The notes below the pieces were generated by a model that did no database searches, was not told the DNA's origin, and saw nothing but the letters and a program-made list of their open reading frames with translations. Shown piece after piece: positions 49,999-59,222 of a DNA stretch of 64,000 bases. Position numbers and translations under genes: made by a program. Location: assembly GCF_050908235.1 (NCBI RefSeq), contig NZ_CP194340.1; one strand, 5' to 3'. The stretch is from Pseudoramibacter alactolyticus (GTDB lineage Bacteria; Bacillota; Clostridia; Eubacteriales; Eubacteriaceae). Numbering within the stretch: the first letter of the stretch is position 1; every line of letters starts with the position of its first letter.

Positions 49999-51570
49999 TC
50001 AATCTTCTTTTTCAGTTGCTTTGGCATTGGTGTGATCCACCGTCTTGTGGACAATTTCGCGCATCTGCGGCCAGGTCTCCATGTAGCGTTCCATATAGAA
50101 CTGATATTCTTTGTGATTTTCCATATTCGGGCGATAGGTCTTGTCGATGCGGACCATGGTCTTCGCCGCTTCTTCAAAGGAATCGAAGAGACCTGCACCC
50201 ACGCCGGCAATAATGGCGTCGCCCAGGCAGCCGGCACTCTGGTTTTCCACGGTAGTGTGCATCGGCACGCCGATGATATCCGCGTGCATCTGCATCCAAA
50301 AGTCCGAGGTCGCGATGCCCCCGCAGGCATAAATTTCGTTCACATCGTAGCCGGCTTCATTCATGCTGACGATGCAATGGTTGGCCCCGTAAGCCACCCC
50401 TTCGTACACGGCACGGGCCATGTCCGACGTGGAGGTCCCGATAGAAAGCCCCCAGAACATGCCGCGGGCTTTGGAGTCCGAATACGGAGCGCGGTTTCCC
50501 TGAAAATAGTCCATCATCACGACGCCGCCGGAACCGATGGGCGATTCCTTGGCTTTTTCGGTGATATAGTCATAAATATTCATGTCACGGCTCACAGCCT
50601 CTTCCAGCCAGGAGCCCGGCACCAGGTTGTTTTTAAACCAGGTGAGAATCGCGCCGGCCGCCGTCTGGCCGCCTTCGAGCAGACTCGTGCCGTCATACAT
50701 ACAGTCGGGATACGTCCCGTTAACGCCGTCCACGTGGAAATCCTCCTTTGAAAGGCCGAGCAGACAGGTGGATGTCCCGCCGATGAGGGTCATGCCGTTG
50801 GGCAGCACCCCGCCGACACCGAACATGCAGGCGTTGCAGTCCGCCGTCCCTTCGACGACGACGGTATCGGTGGACAGGCCAAAGGCCTTGGCCGCTTTTT
50901 CCGAAACGTGACCGACAATGTCCCCGACTTTGAGAATTTCCTCCGGCACTTTCTCAAGCACGTCATCCAAACCGACCGCGTTGAGCAGATCCACCGGGAA
51001 GCCGCCGTTCTTATCGTCATAATTCCAACGGAAGGCCGCCACCGACATCGACAGCGTTTTCTTATCGGTCAAAATCCAGTTCAGCCAGTCTTCAAATTCG
51101 AACATGGTTTTGGTCTTTTGCCAATTTTCCGGCTCGTTCTTTTTGACCCACATGTTCTTCGGAATCATGGTGTCGGCGCGAAAGCTCGGTTTATAGAACT
51201 TGGTCGCATCGTACTGGTCGCGGATTTCGTCGATTTCCGCCGCTTCACCGGCCGCACGAACGTCCATCCACAAAATCGGTTTGCGTACGGAATGGTCGTT
51301 TTCATCCAGATAGACCAACGTATTGGTGGTGGCATCACAGGTGATGGCAACAATCTCTTCCGGTGCAACGCCGGCCTTGCGGATACAGGCAGGAATCGCT
51401 TCTCCCAAAGCCATCAGCCATTCCTGATCGTCCTGTTCGGCCCAGCCGTTGTTCGGATAAGTGGTGCCGTATTCCTGGATATCGTAGGCGCGGTTGCGGC
51501 CCTGCAGATCAAACAGCGCAACGCGAACACTCCCGGTCCCGGCATCAATCCCCATTAAATACTTAGACAT
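49999..51570 (-). CDS. FGGY-family carbohydrate kinase
   Basis: A 523-residue sugar kinase paralogous in fold to AraB. LMGIDAGTGSVRVALFDLQG is the N-terminal phosphate motif, ITCDATTNTLVYLDE the substrate strand, LIGGTSTCLLGLS and ACGGIATSDFWMQMHADIIG the ATP-site motifs. The start at 51570 is preceded by GGGAGAGA; an ATG 13 codons earlier is less likely. RpiB directly upstream suggests a kinase-isomerase pair for a pentose, pentitol or tetrose. Which sugar is not determinable; ribulose, erythrulose and xylulose kinases all look alike at this level. Confidence 0.88.
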   Translation of the reverse strand: MSKYLMGIDAGTGSVRVALFDLQGRNRAYDIQEYGTTYPNNGWAEQDDQEWLMALGEAIPACIRKAGVAPEEIVAITCDATTNTLVYLDENDHSVRKPILWMDVRAAGEAAEIDEIRDQYDATKFYKPSFRADTMIPKNMWVKKNEPENWQKTKTMFEFEDWLNWILTDKKTLSMSVAAFRWNYDDKNGGFPVDLLNAVGLDDVLEKVPEEILKVGDIVGHVSEKAAKAFGLSTDTVVVEGTADCNACMFGVGGVLPNGMTLIGGTSTCLLGLSKEDFHVDGVNGTYPDCMYDGTSLLEGGQTAAGAILTWFKNNLVPGSWLEEAVSRDMNIYDYITEKAKESPIGSGGVVMMDYFQGNRAPYSDSKARGMFWGLSIGTSTSDMARAVYEGVAYGANHCIVSMNEAGYDVNEIYACGGIATSDFWMQMHADIIGVPMHTTVENQSAGCLGDAIIAGVGAGLFDSFEEAAKTMVRIDKTYRPNMENHKEYQFYMERYMETWPQMREIVHKTVDHTNAKATEKED

Positions 51571-51641
51571 AATCTCTCCCTTTCTCCTTTTGGATTTAAT
51601 TGGTAACAATGATGGATTCGCGGCCCCCGTGCCGCTGTGCT

Positions 51642-52082
51642 TTATTGCGCTTCGCTTTCGAAATCGACGATGCGCTGCACCTTGTTTTTGGAACGGCTTT
51701 CCGGATCAAAGGTACAGGACAGATATTCTTTAACCATGCATTTAGCCAGCTCAATGCCGACCACCTGGGCGCCCATCGTGATGATATTGGCGTGATTGGA
51801 GAGCTCGGCCCGCTGTGCCTGATAGACATCGTGGATGCAGGCCGCATAAGCGCCTTTGACCTTATTGGCCGCAATAGACACGCCGATCCCCGTACCGCAG
51901 ACCACGATACCGCGATCAAATTCGCCGGCAGCCACGGCCTTGGCGCATTTAATCGCCACGTTGGCATAAATCGGATCGTCCGAACCGAAATCGGTCACTT
52001 CGTGGCCCAATTCCTTCACATAAGCCATCAGCTGTTCTTTAAAATCCGATGCATTCGGATCGCATCCAAAAACAATTTTCAT
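51642..52082 (-). CDS. rpiB: RpiB/LacAB-family sugar-phosphate isomerase
   Basis: A 146-residue isomerase. GCDPNASDFKEQL (D8) at the N-terminus, catalytic C62 in VVCGTGIGVSIAANK, and ACIHDVYQAQRAELSNHANIITMGAQVVG in blocks typical of RpiB. The family interconverts ribose-5- and ribulose-5-phosphate, and relatives isomerise allose, galactose or tetrose phosphates. First gene of a two-gene operon with the FGGY kinase, behind a strong promoter with an operator-like repeat. GGAGG is before the ATG. Confidence 0.9.
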   Translation of the reverse strand: MKIVFGCDPNASDFKEQLMAYVKELGHEVTDFGSDDPIYANVAIKCAKAVAAGEFDRGIVVCGTGIGVSIAANKVKGAYAACIHDVYQAQRAELSNHANIITMGAQVVGIELAKCMVKEYLSCTFDPESRSKNKVQRIVDFESEAQ

Positions 52083-52101
52083 TCGTAGCCTCCTGTTTTT
52101 G

Positions 52102-52117
52102 TTATCGCGGTTGATAA
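52102..52117 (-). promoter_or_regulatory. Operator-like inverted repeat upstream of rpiB
   Basis: TTATC-N6-GATAA lies about 20 bases downstream of the -10, within the untranslated leader. It suits a repressor binding site; the SorC-type proteins nearby are candidates. Confidence 0.4.
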
Positions 52118-52132
52118 TCCTTTACATCTTCT

Positions 52133-52161
52133 ATTCTACCTTCGTGCTGAAATTGTGTCAA
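52133..52161 (-). promoter_or_regulatory. Promoter of the rpiB-kinase operon
   Basis: Minus-strand TTGACA (52161-52156), 17 bases, TAGAAT (52138-52133). Confidence 0.8.
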
Positions 52162-52273
52162 TTTAATCCGATTTCTTTTCCATAATTTCAAAATCGCCGG
52201 ATGAATATCCGATTTTACATTTTTTTACAAAAATAATTTCCAAATCCCGCCCGGTCTCAATTTGGAGCATAAT

Positions 52274-52305
52274 AAAAAGACCATTGGCACCTCAATGGTC
52301 TTTTT
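52274..52305. terminator. Terminator after the ECF/ABC operon
   Basis: AAAAAGACCATTG-gcacct-CAATGGTCTTTTT, symmetrical, about 190 bases past the last ABC gene on the minus strand. The 52306-52494 stretch between has no gene I can support. Confidence 0.82.
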
Positions 52306-52494
52306 AATTGATTTTACTGCCAATCCGCTTATGCTGCGCGATGGCTCCGCGCACCTTGTTTTCGCGTTCAGTTTTTTCAATTTCTGACCGCTTCCGCCGC
52401 CGTATGACTTTTGATGATGCCGGAGCGATGTCTCAGCGGCCAAAGCAAGCGACTCCAAAGAACCGTTTGCTAAAATCACCGCGTTTTTCGTCGC

Positions 52495-54231
52495 TCACCC
52501 CAGCTTCCACCCCACGGCCTGCTCCCTTGCCGCCACAAAGCGACGGTAGATGCCGTCCTCTTGCATCAGGGTCTCGTGACGGCCGCGCTGCACAATACGC
52601 CCTTGATCCACCACCAGAATCTGATCTGCATGGCGCACGGTCTTCAGACGATGGGCAATCATCAGAATGGTCTTTTCCCGGGTGAGCGCCGCGACGGCGG
52701 CCATCAATTCCTTCTCGTTTTCCGGATCGACATTAGCCGTGGCCTCATCGAGAATAATGACGGGCGCGTCCTTCATGATGGCCCGGGCGATGGCAATGCG
52801 CTGGCGCTCTCCGCCGGAAAGGCTGGCGCCGCCCTCACCGACGACGGTCTCATAGCCGTTGGGCAATGCCATAATAAAATCGTGACAGCAGGCCGCCTTC
52901 GCCGCGGCAATCACCTGATCCATCGGCGCGTCAGGCTGACCGAAGCGGATGTTGCCCGCGATGGTGTCCCGGAACAAATAAACGCTTTGAAACACGAAGC
53001 TGAAATTTTCCATCAGACTGTCCATGCTGTAATCGCGCACATCCACGCGGTCGAGCGTAACGCTGCCGCTGTCGACGTCCCAAAAGCGGGCGATGAGATG
53101 ACACAGCGTTGTCTTGCCGCCGCCGGAGGGACCGACGATGGCCGTCGTGGTCTTTTCGGGAATCGTCACGCTGATCCCGTCGATGATGGTCTGCTTATCA
53201 TAGGCGAAGCGGATATCGTTCGCCGCGATGTCGTGGGTCGCCGGCGTGCGGTCCGCCCCGTCGATATCCATGGGTTCAAGATCCAAAATAGCCTGAGCCT
53301 TGTCCACACAGACATCCACATTGCGCAGCAGCGACGAATAATTGCCGGCACTTTCCAGACTCGCGTAAATCATAAAAGCGCAGATGAGCATCACGATGCA
53401 GACAAGCAGATCCATGGTGCCGCCCAGGTAAAAACGAATGGCCAGCACGCTCATGGCGACGCCGGTAAGCTTGGCAACGGCACTCTGCAGCGTTATATAG
53501 GGAATAAAGCGGAACTCGCAGGCCGTATTGACCGCGGCATTGTCGTCGATGGCGGCGTTGAGCCTGCGGCTCGCACGGCCGGTCAGCTGATAGCTTTTAA
53601 CCTCCGCCATCCCCTGAATGTATTCGAGAACCTTGGTCACCAACTCTGTATCCGACGCGTTCTTCTTAGGCGCCATAACCTTGCCCTGGCGCTGCAGCAG
53701 CGCGTTGGCCCCAAAGAACACGGCGATGCCCGCCAACGTCACCAGGCCGATGCGCCAGTCGTAAAACAGAAGCATCAGCGCGATGAGCAGCGTGGTCAGA
53801 ACGCCCTGGGTCGTCATCATCACCACGCGGGTCGCGATATTGGCCAGGGCCTCCATGGTGTTGGTCGTCACCGAGGTGATGGTGCCCAAACTGTTGTCAT
53901 TAAAATAACCCATGGGCAGATAACGCAGATGCTCGGCGATTTCGATGCGCTTGTTGGCGCAGGTTTCATAGCCCGCCTCCGTCTGGAGCATGGTGGCCTT
54001 ATTCTTAACCGCGGCCTGCCCGGAGATGCTCACCACCATGATGCCGAAGCCCGCAGCCACCGTCATAAGGCTCACCCGCCCTTCAAGCACCGCGCTGAGC
54101 ATCACCGCCACCGCCGGAATCTTGAGCGCTTCAAAGAACGCCTGGATCACCCCGCAGGCAATGGACCTATGAAACTTGCGGCGATTCTTCTCGCCGCAGA
54201 ATGCGAAAAACTTGCGAAAAATTTTAAGCAT
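52495..54231 (-). CDS. ABC half-transporter 2 (YbtPQ/IrtAB-like)
   Basis: A 578-residue fusion of a six-helix membrane domain (about 1-320) and an ATPase (about 345-578). Walker A GPSGGGKTTLCHL, signature LSGGERQRIAIAR, Walker B VIILDEATANVDPENE. The DPENE ending after the Walker B is typical of the paired transporters YbtP/YbtQ and IrtA/IrtB, exporters by fold that take up iron-siderophores. Start at 54231 overlaps the end of the partner gene by eight bases, with AAGGAG upstream; a longer frame from 54420 is rejected. It should form a heterodimer with the product of 54224-56026. Confidence 0.9.
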   Translation of the reverse strand: MLKIFRKFFAFCGEKNRRKFHRSIACGVIQAFFEALKIPAVAVMLSAVLEGRVSLMTVAAGFGIMVVSISGQAAVKNKATMLQTEAGYETCANKRIEIAEHLRYLPMGYFNDNSLGTITSVTTNTMEALANIATRVVMMTTQGVLTTLLIALMLLFYDWRIGLVTLAGIAVFFGANALLQRQGKVMAPKKNASDTELVTKVLEYIQGMAEVKSYQLTGRASRRLNAAIDDNAAVNTACEFRFIPYITLQSAVAKLTGVAMSVLAIRFYLGGTMDLLVCIVMLICAFMIYASLESAGNYSSLLRNVDVCVDKAQAILDLEPMDIDGADRTPATHDIAANDIRFAYDKQTIIDGISVTIPEKTTTAIVGPSGGGKTTLCHLIARFWDVDSGSVTLDRVDVRDYSMDSLMENFSFVFQSVYLFRDTIAGNIRFGQPDAPMDQVIAAAKAACCHDFIMALPNGYETVVGEGGASLSGGERQRIAIARAIMKDAPVIILDEATANVDPENEKELMAAVAALTREKTILMIAHRLKTVRHADQILVVDQGRIVQRGRHETLMQEDGIYRRFVAAREQAVGWKLG

Positions 54232-56026
54232 GGGCTCCGTCTCCTTCCTGATTGTCTCCGTCATCCAGCCGGTCGCGCACCGAAATGTGTGCCTCCCACA
54301 TCTGACGATACAATCCGTTTTCGGCCAAAAGCTCGGCGTGGGTGCCGCTGCTGTCGAGCCGGCCGTCTTCGATGACGAAAATCTGATCGCTGTCGGCAAT
54401 GGTGCTGAGCCTGTGGGCAATCACGATGAGGGTCTTGCCTTTCACGAGCCTTCCCACCGCCGCCTGAATCACCGCTTCGTTTTCCGGATCGGTGTAGGCC
54501 GTGGCCTCGTCGAGGATCACGATGGGCGCGTCCTTGAGCATGGCCCGGGCAATGGCGATGCGCTGGCGTTCTCCGCCGGAAAGCGCGCCGCCCGCGTCGC
54601 CGACCACGGTGTCGTAGCCGTGCTCAAGCCCCGTGATAAAGTCGTGACAGCCGCTGGCCTTGGCCACGGCGATCACCTCGTCATCCGTCGCGCCGACGCG
54701 TCCCATGCGGATATTCTCGCGGATGGTGTCGTTAAAAAGGAAATTGTCCTGCGACACATAGGCCACAAGCCGATGATAATCCGCCGGGGGAATGGCGCGG
54801 ATATCCACCCCGCCGATGGCGATGCGCCCGCCGTCCACATCCCAAAGGGACGCGATGAGCTTGGCCAGCGTGGACTTGCCGGAGCCGGACGGCCCGACGA
54901 TCGCGTTGACCGTGCCCGCAGCCATGGTCATGCTGATGCCGTGAAGCACTTCCGCGTCGTGATAGCCGAAGGTCACATCGGTGAGCACCACGTCCCGCCC
55001 GTCGAGCGGCGTGGTCAGCACCGCCGGCCGATGCTGCTCGTCCTGCTCGAGAATGGCGCTGACCTCGCCGACGATGGTGCCCATCTGGGCCAAATCGTCG
55101 CTGTAAGACAGCACGGTGATGAGCGGCGTCAGCGTGCCAAAGGACAGAATGATGATCAAAATAAAATCCGCCGGAGGAAGACTCCCCGCGTGAACGAGCA
55201 GTCCGCCCACGGGCAGAATCGCCACCAAAGACGCCGGCATAATGGCCATCGCTGCGGTGAAATAGCCGTTGCAGCGGCGCATCCAGTCCACAAAGCAGCT
55301 GGCCCCTTCCCGGGCAGCCACCACAAAACGATCGTAAGATTGCTCGGCCTTGCCGAAGGCCTTGATCACCTCGATGCCGCCGATGTATTCCACCGCCGTG
55401 TCGTTAAGCGCCTTGGTTTTATCCACCGTGTTTTTAAAATCGGCCTCATAGCCGCGCATCATCCCGGCGTAACAAATCAGTCCGACCGGGATCGTCAGCA
55501 GCGACGTCAGCCCCATGCGCCAGTCGATCACAAAGATCGCGACGGCCAGCACCAGCGGCGACACCAGATTCGCCGTGAACTCTGGCACGATGTGCGCCAG
55601 CACGGTTTCGATACTGTCGATGCGCTCGACCACCGTATTTTTCAGGCTGCCCGACGACAGATCCTGCACCGTGCCCAGGGGCAGGCGCGCCAGCTTGTCG
55701 CACACCCGCTTGCGCACTTCTCCCAGCACGGCAAAGGTCGTCTTATGAGACAGCGTGGTGGACAGCGCGTGACAAAGCACCCGCCCGATCCAAAACAGCG
55801 CCATGATGCCGCAAATCCGGCCGTACGCCGCGAAATCGCGGTTGCCGTCCATCAAAAGCCGCACGATGCGCGCGATGCACACGTAGGGCGCCAGCCCCAA
55901 AAGCACGCCCAAAACCGCCACAAGCACACTGGCAAGATAATGCCCGCGGTGCCCCGCGGCAAATTCTCCAAGCCATTGCCAGGTGCTTTTTCTCCGTTCG
56001 GCCGTTGCCTGTCGTTCATTCTTCAA
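54224..56026 (-). CDS. ABC half-transporter 1 (YbtPQ/IrtAB-like)
   Basis: A 600-residue partner of the previous protein: membrane domain (about 20-330) and ATPase with Walker A GPSGSGKSTLAKL, signature LSGGERQRIAIAR and VILDEATAYTDPENE. It begins with TTG at 56026, inside the end of the AraC gene, with AAAGGGG nine bases upstream. Gene overlap on both sides argues for tight coupling. Substrate could be a siderophore, heme-like compound or peptide; the presence of an AraC regulator (as YbtA beside ybtPQ) makes a chelated-metal compound plausible but unproven. Confidence 0.9.
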   Translation of the reverse strand: MKNERQATAERRKSTWQWLGEFAAGHRGHYLASVLVAVLGVLLGLAPYVCIARIVRLLMDGNRDFAAYGRICGIMALFWIGRVLCHALSTTLSHKTTFAVLGEVRKRVCDKLARLPLGTVQDLSSGSLKNTVVERIDSIETVLAHIVPEFTANLVSPLVLAVAIFVIDWRMGLTSLLTIPVGLICYAGMMRGYEADFKNTVDKTKALNDTAVEYIGGIEVIKAFGKAEQSYDRFVVAAREGASCFVDWMRRCNGYFTAAMAIMPASLVAILPVGGLLVHAGSLPPADFILIIILSFGTLTPLITVLSYSDDLAQMGTIVGEVSAILEQDEQHRPAVLTTPLDGRDVVLTDVTFGYHDAEVLHGISMTMAAGTVNAIVGPSGSGKSTLAKLIASLWDVDGGRIAIGGVDIRAIPPADYHRLVAYVSQDNFLFNDTIRENIRMGRVGATDDEVIAVAKASGCHDFITGLEHGYDTVVGDAGGALSGGERQRIAIARAMLKDAPIVILDEATAYTDPENEAVIQAAVGRLVKGKTLIVIAHRLSTIADSDQIFVIEDGRLDSSGTHAELLAENGLYRQMWEAHISVRDRLDDGDNQEGDGAHA

Positions 56027-57059
56027 GTGAATGTTCCCCTTTCTCCGCGAGCCCTTCTGCCGTCACGCTCTGCTTCATCAGGCGCAGCCGCTCCTGCTTG
56101 CGATAGGTCAGCGGGCTCACGCCATAAACTTTTTTAAACATGCTGCCGAATTTTGTCTGACTGGCATAGCCCACGGACGCCGCGATATCCGCCACCCTTT
56201 CCCGGGTGCCCGACAGCAGTTTGGCCGCCCGCTTCATCCGCTGCATTCGTTGATAGACCGCATAGCCGCAGCCGTAAACATTGCAGAAATAATTTTTCAG
56301 ACTTGACGCACTGATGCCAAATCGCGCTGCCAGCTCTGCCGCCGGGTGGCGCACCTGCAGATCCGACACGATGATTTGCTGCACGGCCTTAGCAATTTCC
56401 ACCTGGGTTTTGGGATAGTAAATCTTCCCCGCCTCCACCAATGCCGTCTCACGCTCGGCCAAGAGCAGCAGCCACTCCATGATCTTCACCGCGATGAGCT
56501 GCCGGCTTTTTCCCTGCGTCAGATAGTCCCGCAGCACCTTTGCCGTCCGGGCGAGCGGCACATCGGCCAGGTAAATGCGCGGCGCGTCAACCGACTCACA
56601 GCGTTCAAATAATTGCCGGGGCGCCGCGAAGGATTCCCCCAGCACCAAAAAGGCTCTTTGCCAATCGCCGTCCAGCCGGATTGCCAACTCGATCCCTTCG
56701 TAATCCGCCTCGGGATAATAGAAGCTTCCCGTCGATTTGCCGTTATCCACCACCAGTTCTCCGCCCGATAAATAGGTCGTCTCGCCGCTGCGCAGCGCCA
56801 CTTCACAGCGGCCGCAAAAACAGTGGTTCACGGTGAGCGAAGGCGCGTCTGCCGCCTTGAATGTGAATCTGGGAATGCGCGTGCTGTGGATGTCAATATC
56901 AAAAATCCAGAAGCCCGGCGCCAAGGTCAATGCCCGAAGCAGGCCGGCCTCGCCGCCATCCCCCGGCAGCGGGATGAGCGCGGCTCCGGTCCGCCTGTCT
57001 TCGCGCACCCCGGGAAGTCGCAAAAGGGTGCGCGGATTTAAATCAATAGCCGCAGCCAT
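56016..57059 (-). CDS. AraC family transcriptional regulator of the ECF/ABC operon
   Basis: A 347-residue paralogue of the orphan AraC protein at 15513-16544. N-terminal sensing domain (GFWIFDIDIHSTRIPRF, VNHCFCGRCEVALRSG, TTYLSGGELVVDNG) and C-terminal double HTH (AAELAARFGISASSLKNYF, SVGYASQTKFGSMFKKVYG). The start at 57059 has AAAGGTGG just before it and overlaps the EcfA gene by 17 bases; a longer frame begins at 57107. It is inside the operon it probably activates. Inverted and direct repeats in front of the first gene (59823-59892) are candidate sites. Confidence 0.88.
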   Translation of the reverse strand: MAAAIDLNPRTLLRLPGVREDRRTGAALIPLPGDGGEAGLLRALTLAPGFWIFDIDIHSTRIPRFTFKAADAPSLTVNHCFCGRCEVALRSGETTYLSGGELVVDNGKSTGSFYYPEADYEGIELAIRLDGDWQRAFLVLGESFAAPRQLFERCESVDAPRIYLADVPLARTAKVLRDYLTQGKSRQLIAVKIMEWLLLLAERETALVEAGKIYYPKTQVEIAKAVQQIIVSDLQVRHPAAELAARFGISASSLKNYFCNVYGCGYAVYQRMQRMKRAAKLLSGTRERVADIAASVGYASQTKFGSMFKKVYGVSPLTYRKQERLRLMKQSVTAEGLAEKGEHSLEE

Positions 57060-58518
57060 CCACCGCCACCTTTCTGTCGCAGCAAACCTGCATCCACTCG
57101 GCATCATGGGTCGCCACGATAATGGTCTTCCCCATCGCCTTAAGCCGCGTCATCAAAGCCGCCATCTGGCGCATATGCCGATCATCCAAACCGCTGGTGG
57201 GCTCATCAAAGAGCAGGATTTCCCGCCCGGAAGCGATGGCGCAGGCCACTGCAAGACGCTGCTTTTGCCCGCCGGACAACGACATGGGATGCTTGTCGCG
57301 ATACGGCAGGAGATCCACCGATTCCAGAATAGCCGCCGCGCGCTCATTCGGTGCAGACGCACGCGCCGGCAGTCCGAGGCACACTTCCTCCAGCACGCTT
57401 TCCGCAAAAAGCTGATGATCCGCGTCCTGCATGACCAGGAAAATCATCTGCTGCCGCTGACGCCGGCCGAAGGATCGGCCGCAGTAATGCATGACGCCCT
57501 TGCATCGCCGTTCCAAGCCGCACAAACAGTGCAGAAAGGTGGTCTTGCCCGCGCCATTGGCCCCAACCAGCGCCGTGATCTGTCCGACCGCAATGTGCAG
57601 CTCATTCACCGCCAGCACCGGCTTGCGGGCACTGTGGCGCCGTTCAAAAAATCCGCTTCGATAATCAAAATGAAAATTTTGAAGCGTCAGGCAGTTCTCT
57701 TCCGGCAGGACCGCCGGCAGCGCAACAGCCCGGGGCGAAATCAGCCGCATGGTCCGCAGACCGGCCGTCCCATCGCCGCCGGCCGCCAGGCGGTCGCAGG
57801 CCGCCCGGTCGAGTACCTGCACAATGCGCCCCGCCTCGAGCACCACCGCCCGGTCAATCAAATCCCAAAGATAAGCCAGGCGATGCTCCGCCGCCACAAT
57901 GGTTTTGCCGGCGTCCCGCCAAATTTGAATCAAAGCGCGCAGCTGCATCGTCACCTCGAAATCCAAATTCGCCGAAGGCTCATCCAGCAGGATGACCGCC
58001 GGCCGGGCCACGTCCACCGAAGCACAGGCAATCTTTTGTTTTTCGCCCCCAGACAGATGAAAAATGTTGCGGTCGATCAGTTTCTCGATATGAAAGCGGG
58101 CGGTCGTCTCTTCGATGCGCTTTAAAATCTCGGCTTCAGCCATGCCCCGATTCTCGCAGGCAAACGCCAGCTCGCTGGTGGTGTCCACATTAAAAAACTG
58201 CGCCCGGGGATTTTGAAAAACCGTCCCCGACGCCGCCGCGATCTCATCCAGGCTCCTGCCGGCGAGGGATTCGCCGTTTACACGGATTGTTCCGGTCAGT
58301 CGCCCCGGATAATAATGGGGGATCAGCCCGTTGATCAACCGCAAAAGCGTCGTCTTGCCGCAGCCCGACGGGCCGGTCAGCAGCACGAATTCCCCCGGCT
58401 GAATCCTCAAGCTCACATGATCAAGCCGTCCGTCGCCGTCTCTTTCCGGGATCGGCGCCTCGAGCAGCGCCGCGCTTTCCGAAGCATATTCAAAACAAAC
58501 ATCCTCCAGCGTTACCAT
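57043..58518 (-). CDS. ECF transporter ATPase, two ATPase domains fused (EcfA-EcfA')
   Basis: A 491-residue cytoplasmic energiser with two complete ABC ATPase units. Unit 1: GPSGCGKTTLLRL, LSGGEKQKIACAS, ILLDEPSANLD. Unit 2: GANGAGKTTFLHC, LSGGQKQRLAVAC, LLFDEPTSGLDD. Many ECF systems use two separate ATPases; here they are one chain, fixing the pair in one complex. The start at 58518 follows GGGGGTGG and overlaps ecfT by seven bases; the frame from 58548 is less likely. Confidence 0.92.
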   Translation of the reverse strand: MVTLEDVCFEYASESAALLEAPIPERDGDGRLDHVSLRIQPGEFVLLTGPSGCGKTTLLRLINGLIPHYYPGRLTGTIRVNGESLAGRSLDEIAAASGTVFQNPRAQFFNVDTTSELAFACENRGMAEAEILKRIEETTARFHIEKLIDRNIFHLSGGEKQKIACASVDVARPAVILLDEPSANLDFEVTMQLRALIQIWRDAGKTIVAAEHRLAYLWDLIDRAVVLEAGRIVQVLDRAACDRLAAGGDGTAGLRTMRLISPRAVALPAVLPEENCLTLQNFHFDYRSGFFERRHSARKPVLAVNELHIAVGQITALVGANGAGKTTFLHCLCGLERRCKGVMHYCGRSFGRRQRQQMIFLVMQDADHQLFAESVLEEVCLGLPARASAPNERAAAILESVDLLPYRDKHPMSLSGGQKQRLAVACAIASGREILLFDEPTSGLDDRHMRQMAALMTRLKAMGKTIIVATHDAEWMQVCCDRKVAVDGCGY

Positions 58519-59222
58519 AAAGCCACCCCCAGCGCACTGAGCAGCCAACAGCCGAAGGCCGCCGCACAGATGGCCAGCAGGATCCCATCCTGCAGATGAA
58601 AGCCGATGCGGCAGATATTCGTCCGCGGGCCGCCGGCACCCAAGCCGCGGATTAGCGCCGAGGCCGAAAGCTCATCGCCAATACGCAGGCAGCACATCAG
58701 CACTGGGATGATACGATATTCCAGCATCTTCACCGGGCCGGTGTTCCCCATGCGAAGGCCCCGCATGCGCATGGCGTTATTCACTGCAGTCACCTCTTCG
58801 CCGACGGTCGGAAAGAAGCGAAACATCACCGAGAGCGGGATGGTGATGAGATCGGGAATGTGCAGCCTCGAGAGCGCAGCAATAAACGCGCTGACCGTGG
58901 TTGTCGTCACGGCATAAACCGCCATCAGCACGCAGGGAATAAGCCCCATCACAATGCCGTATAAAATGAAGCACAGCAGATAAACACCCCCGGAAAGGTA
59001 CAGCCCCGCCAAACGCCACAGCCCCCAAACGCCAAAAAACACCACGACGCCGAAAAGCGCCTGGCGGATGCGGCGGGCCTGCAGCAAAAGCACCAGCGGA
59101 ATGAGCGGCAGGATCACCAAAAACGGGCCGGCCGATGCACCGCCGGCCCCGCCCATCAGAAAGGTGGGCAGGGTAACCAGCAGCGCAAGCTTGGTTCTTG
59201 GATCTAAAAAGCGATTCATCAA
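58512..59222 (-). CDS. ecfT: ECF transporter transmembrane component EcfT
   Basis: A 236-residue membrane coupling protein. Four to five helices, then the two short coupling-helix motifs of the CbiQ/EcfT family, seen as NAMRMRGL and SALIRGLG near residues 150-195 (the Ala-Arg-Gly type boxes that touch the ATPases). Starts at ATG overlapping the S-component stop by four bases. It should link the S component to the fused ATPase. Confidence 0.9.
   Translation of the reverse strand: MMNRFLDPRTKLALLVTLPTFLMGGAGGASAGPFLVILPLIPLVLLLQARRIRQALFGVVVFFGVWGLWRLAGLYLSGGVYLLCFILYGIVMGLIPCVLMAVYAVTTTTVSAFIAALSRLHIPDLITIPLSVMFRFFPTVGEEVTAVNNAMRMRGLRMGNTGPVKMLEYRIIPVLMCCLRIGDELSASALIRGLGAGGPRTNICRIGFHLQDGILLAICAAAFGCWLLSALGVALW

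Noticed and set aside
52225..52479. Minus-strand 84-codon frame after the ABC genes
   Set aside because: Runs through a terminator hairpin and matches nothing.
54176..58125. Plus-strand frames of 653 and 430 codons opposite the ABC/ECF genes
   Set aside because: Arg/His/Gln-rich shadows of the minus-strand transporter genes.
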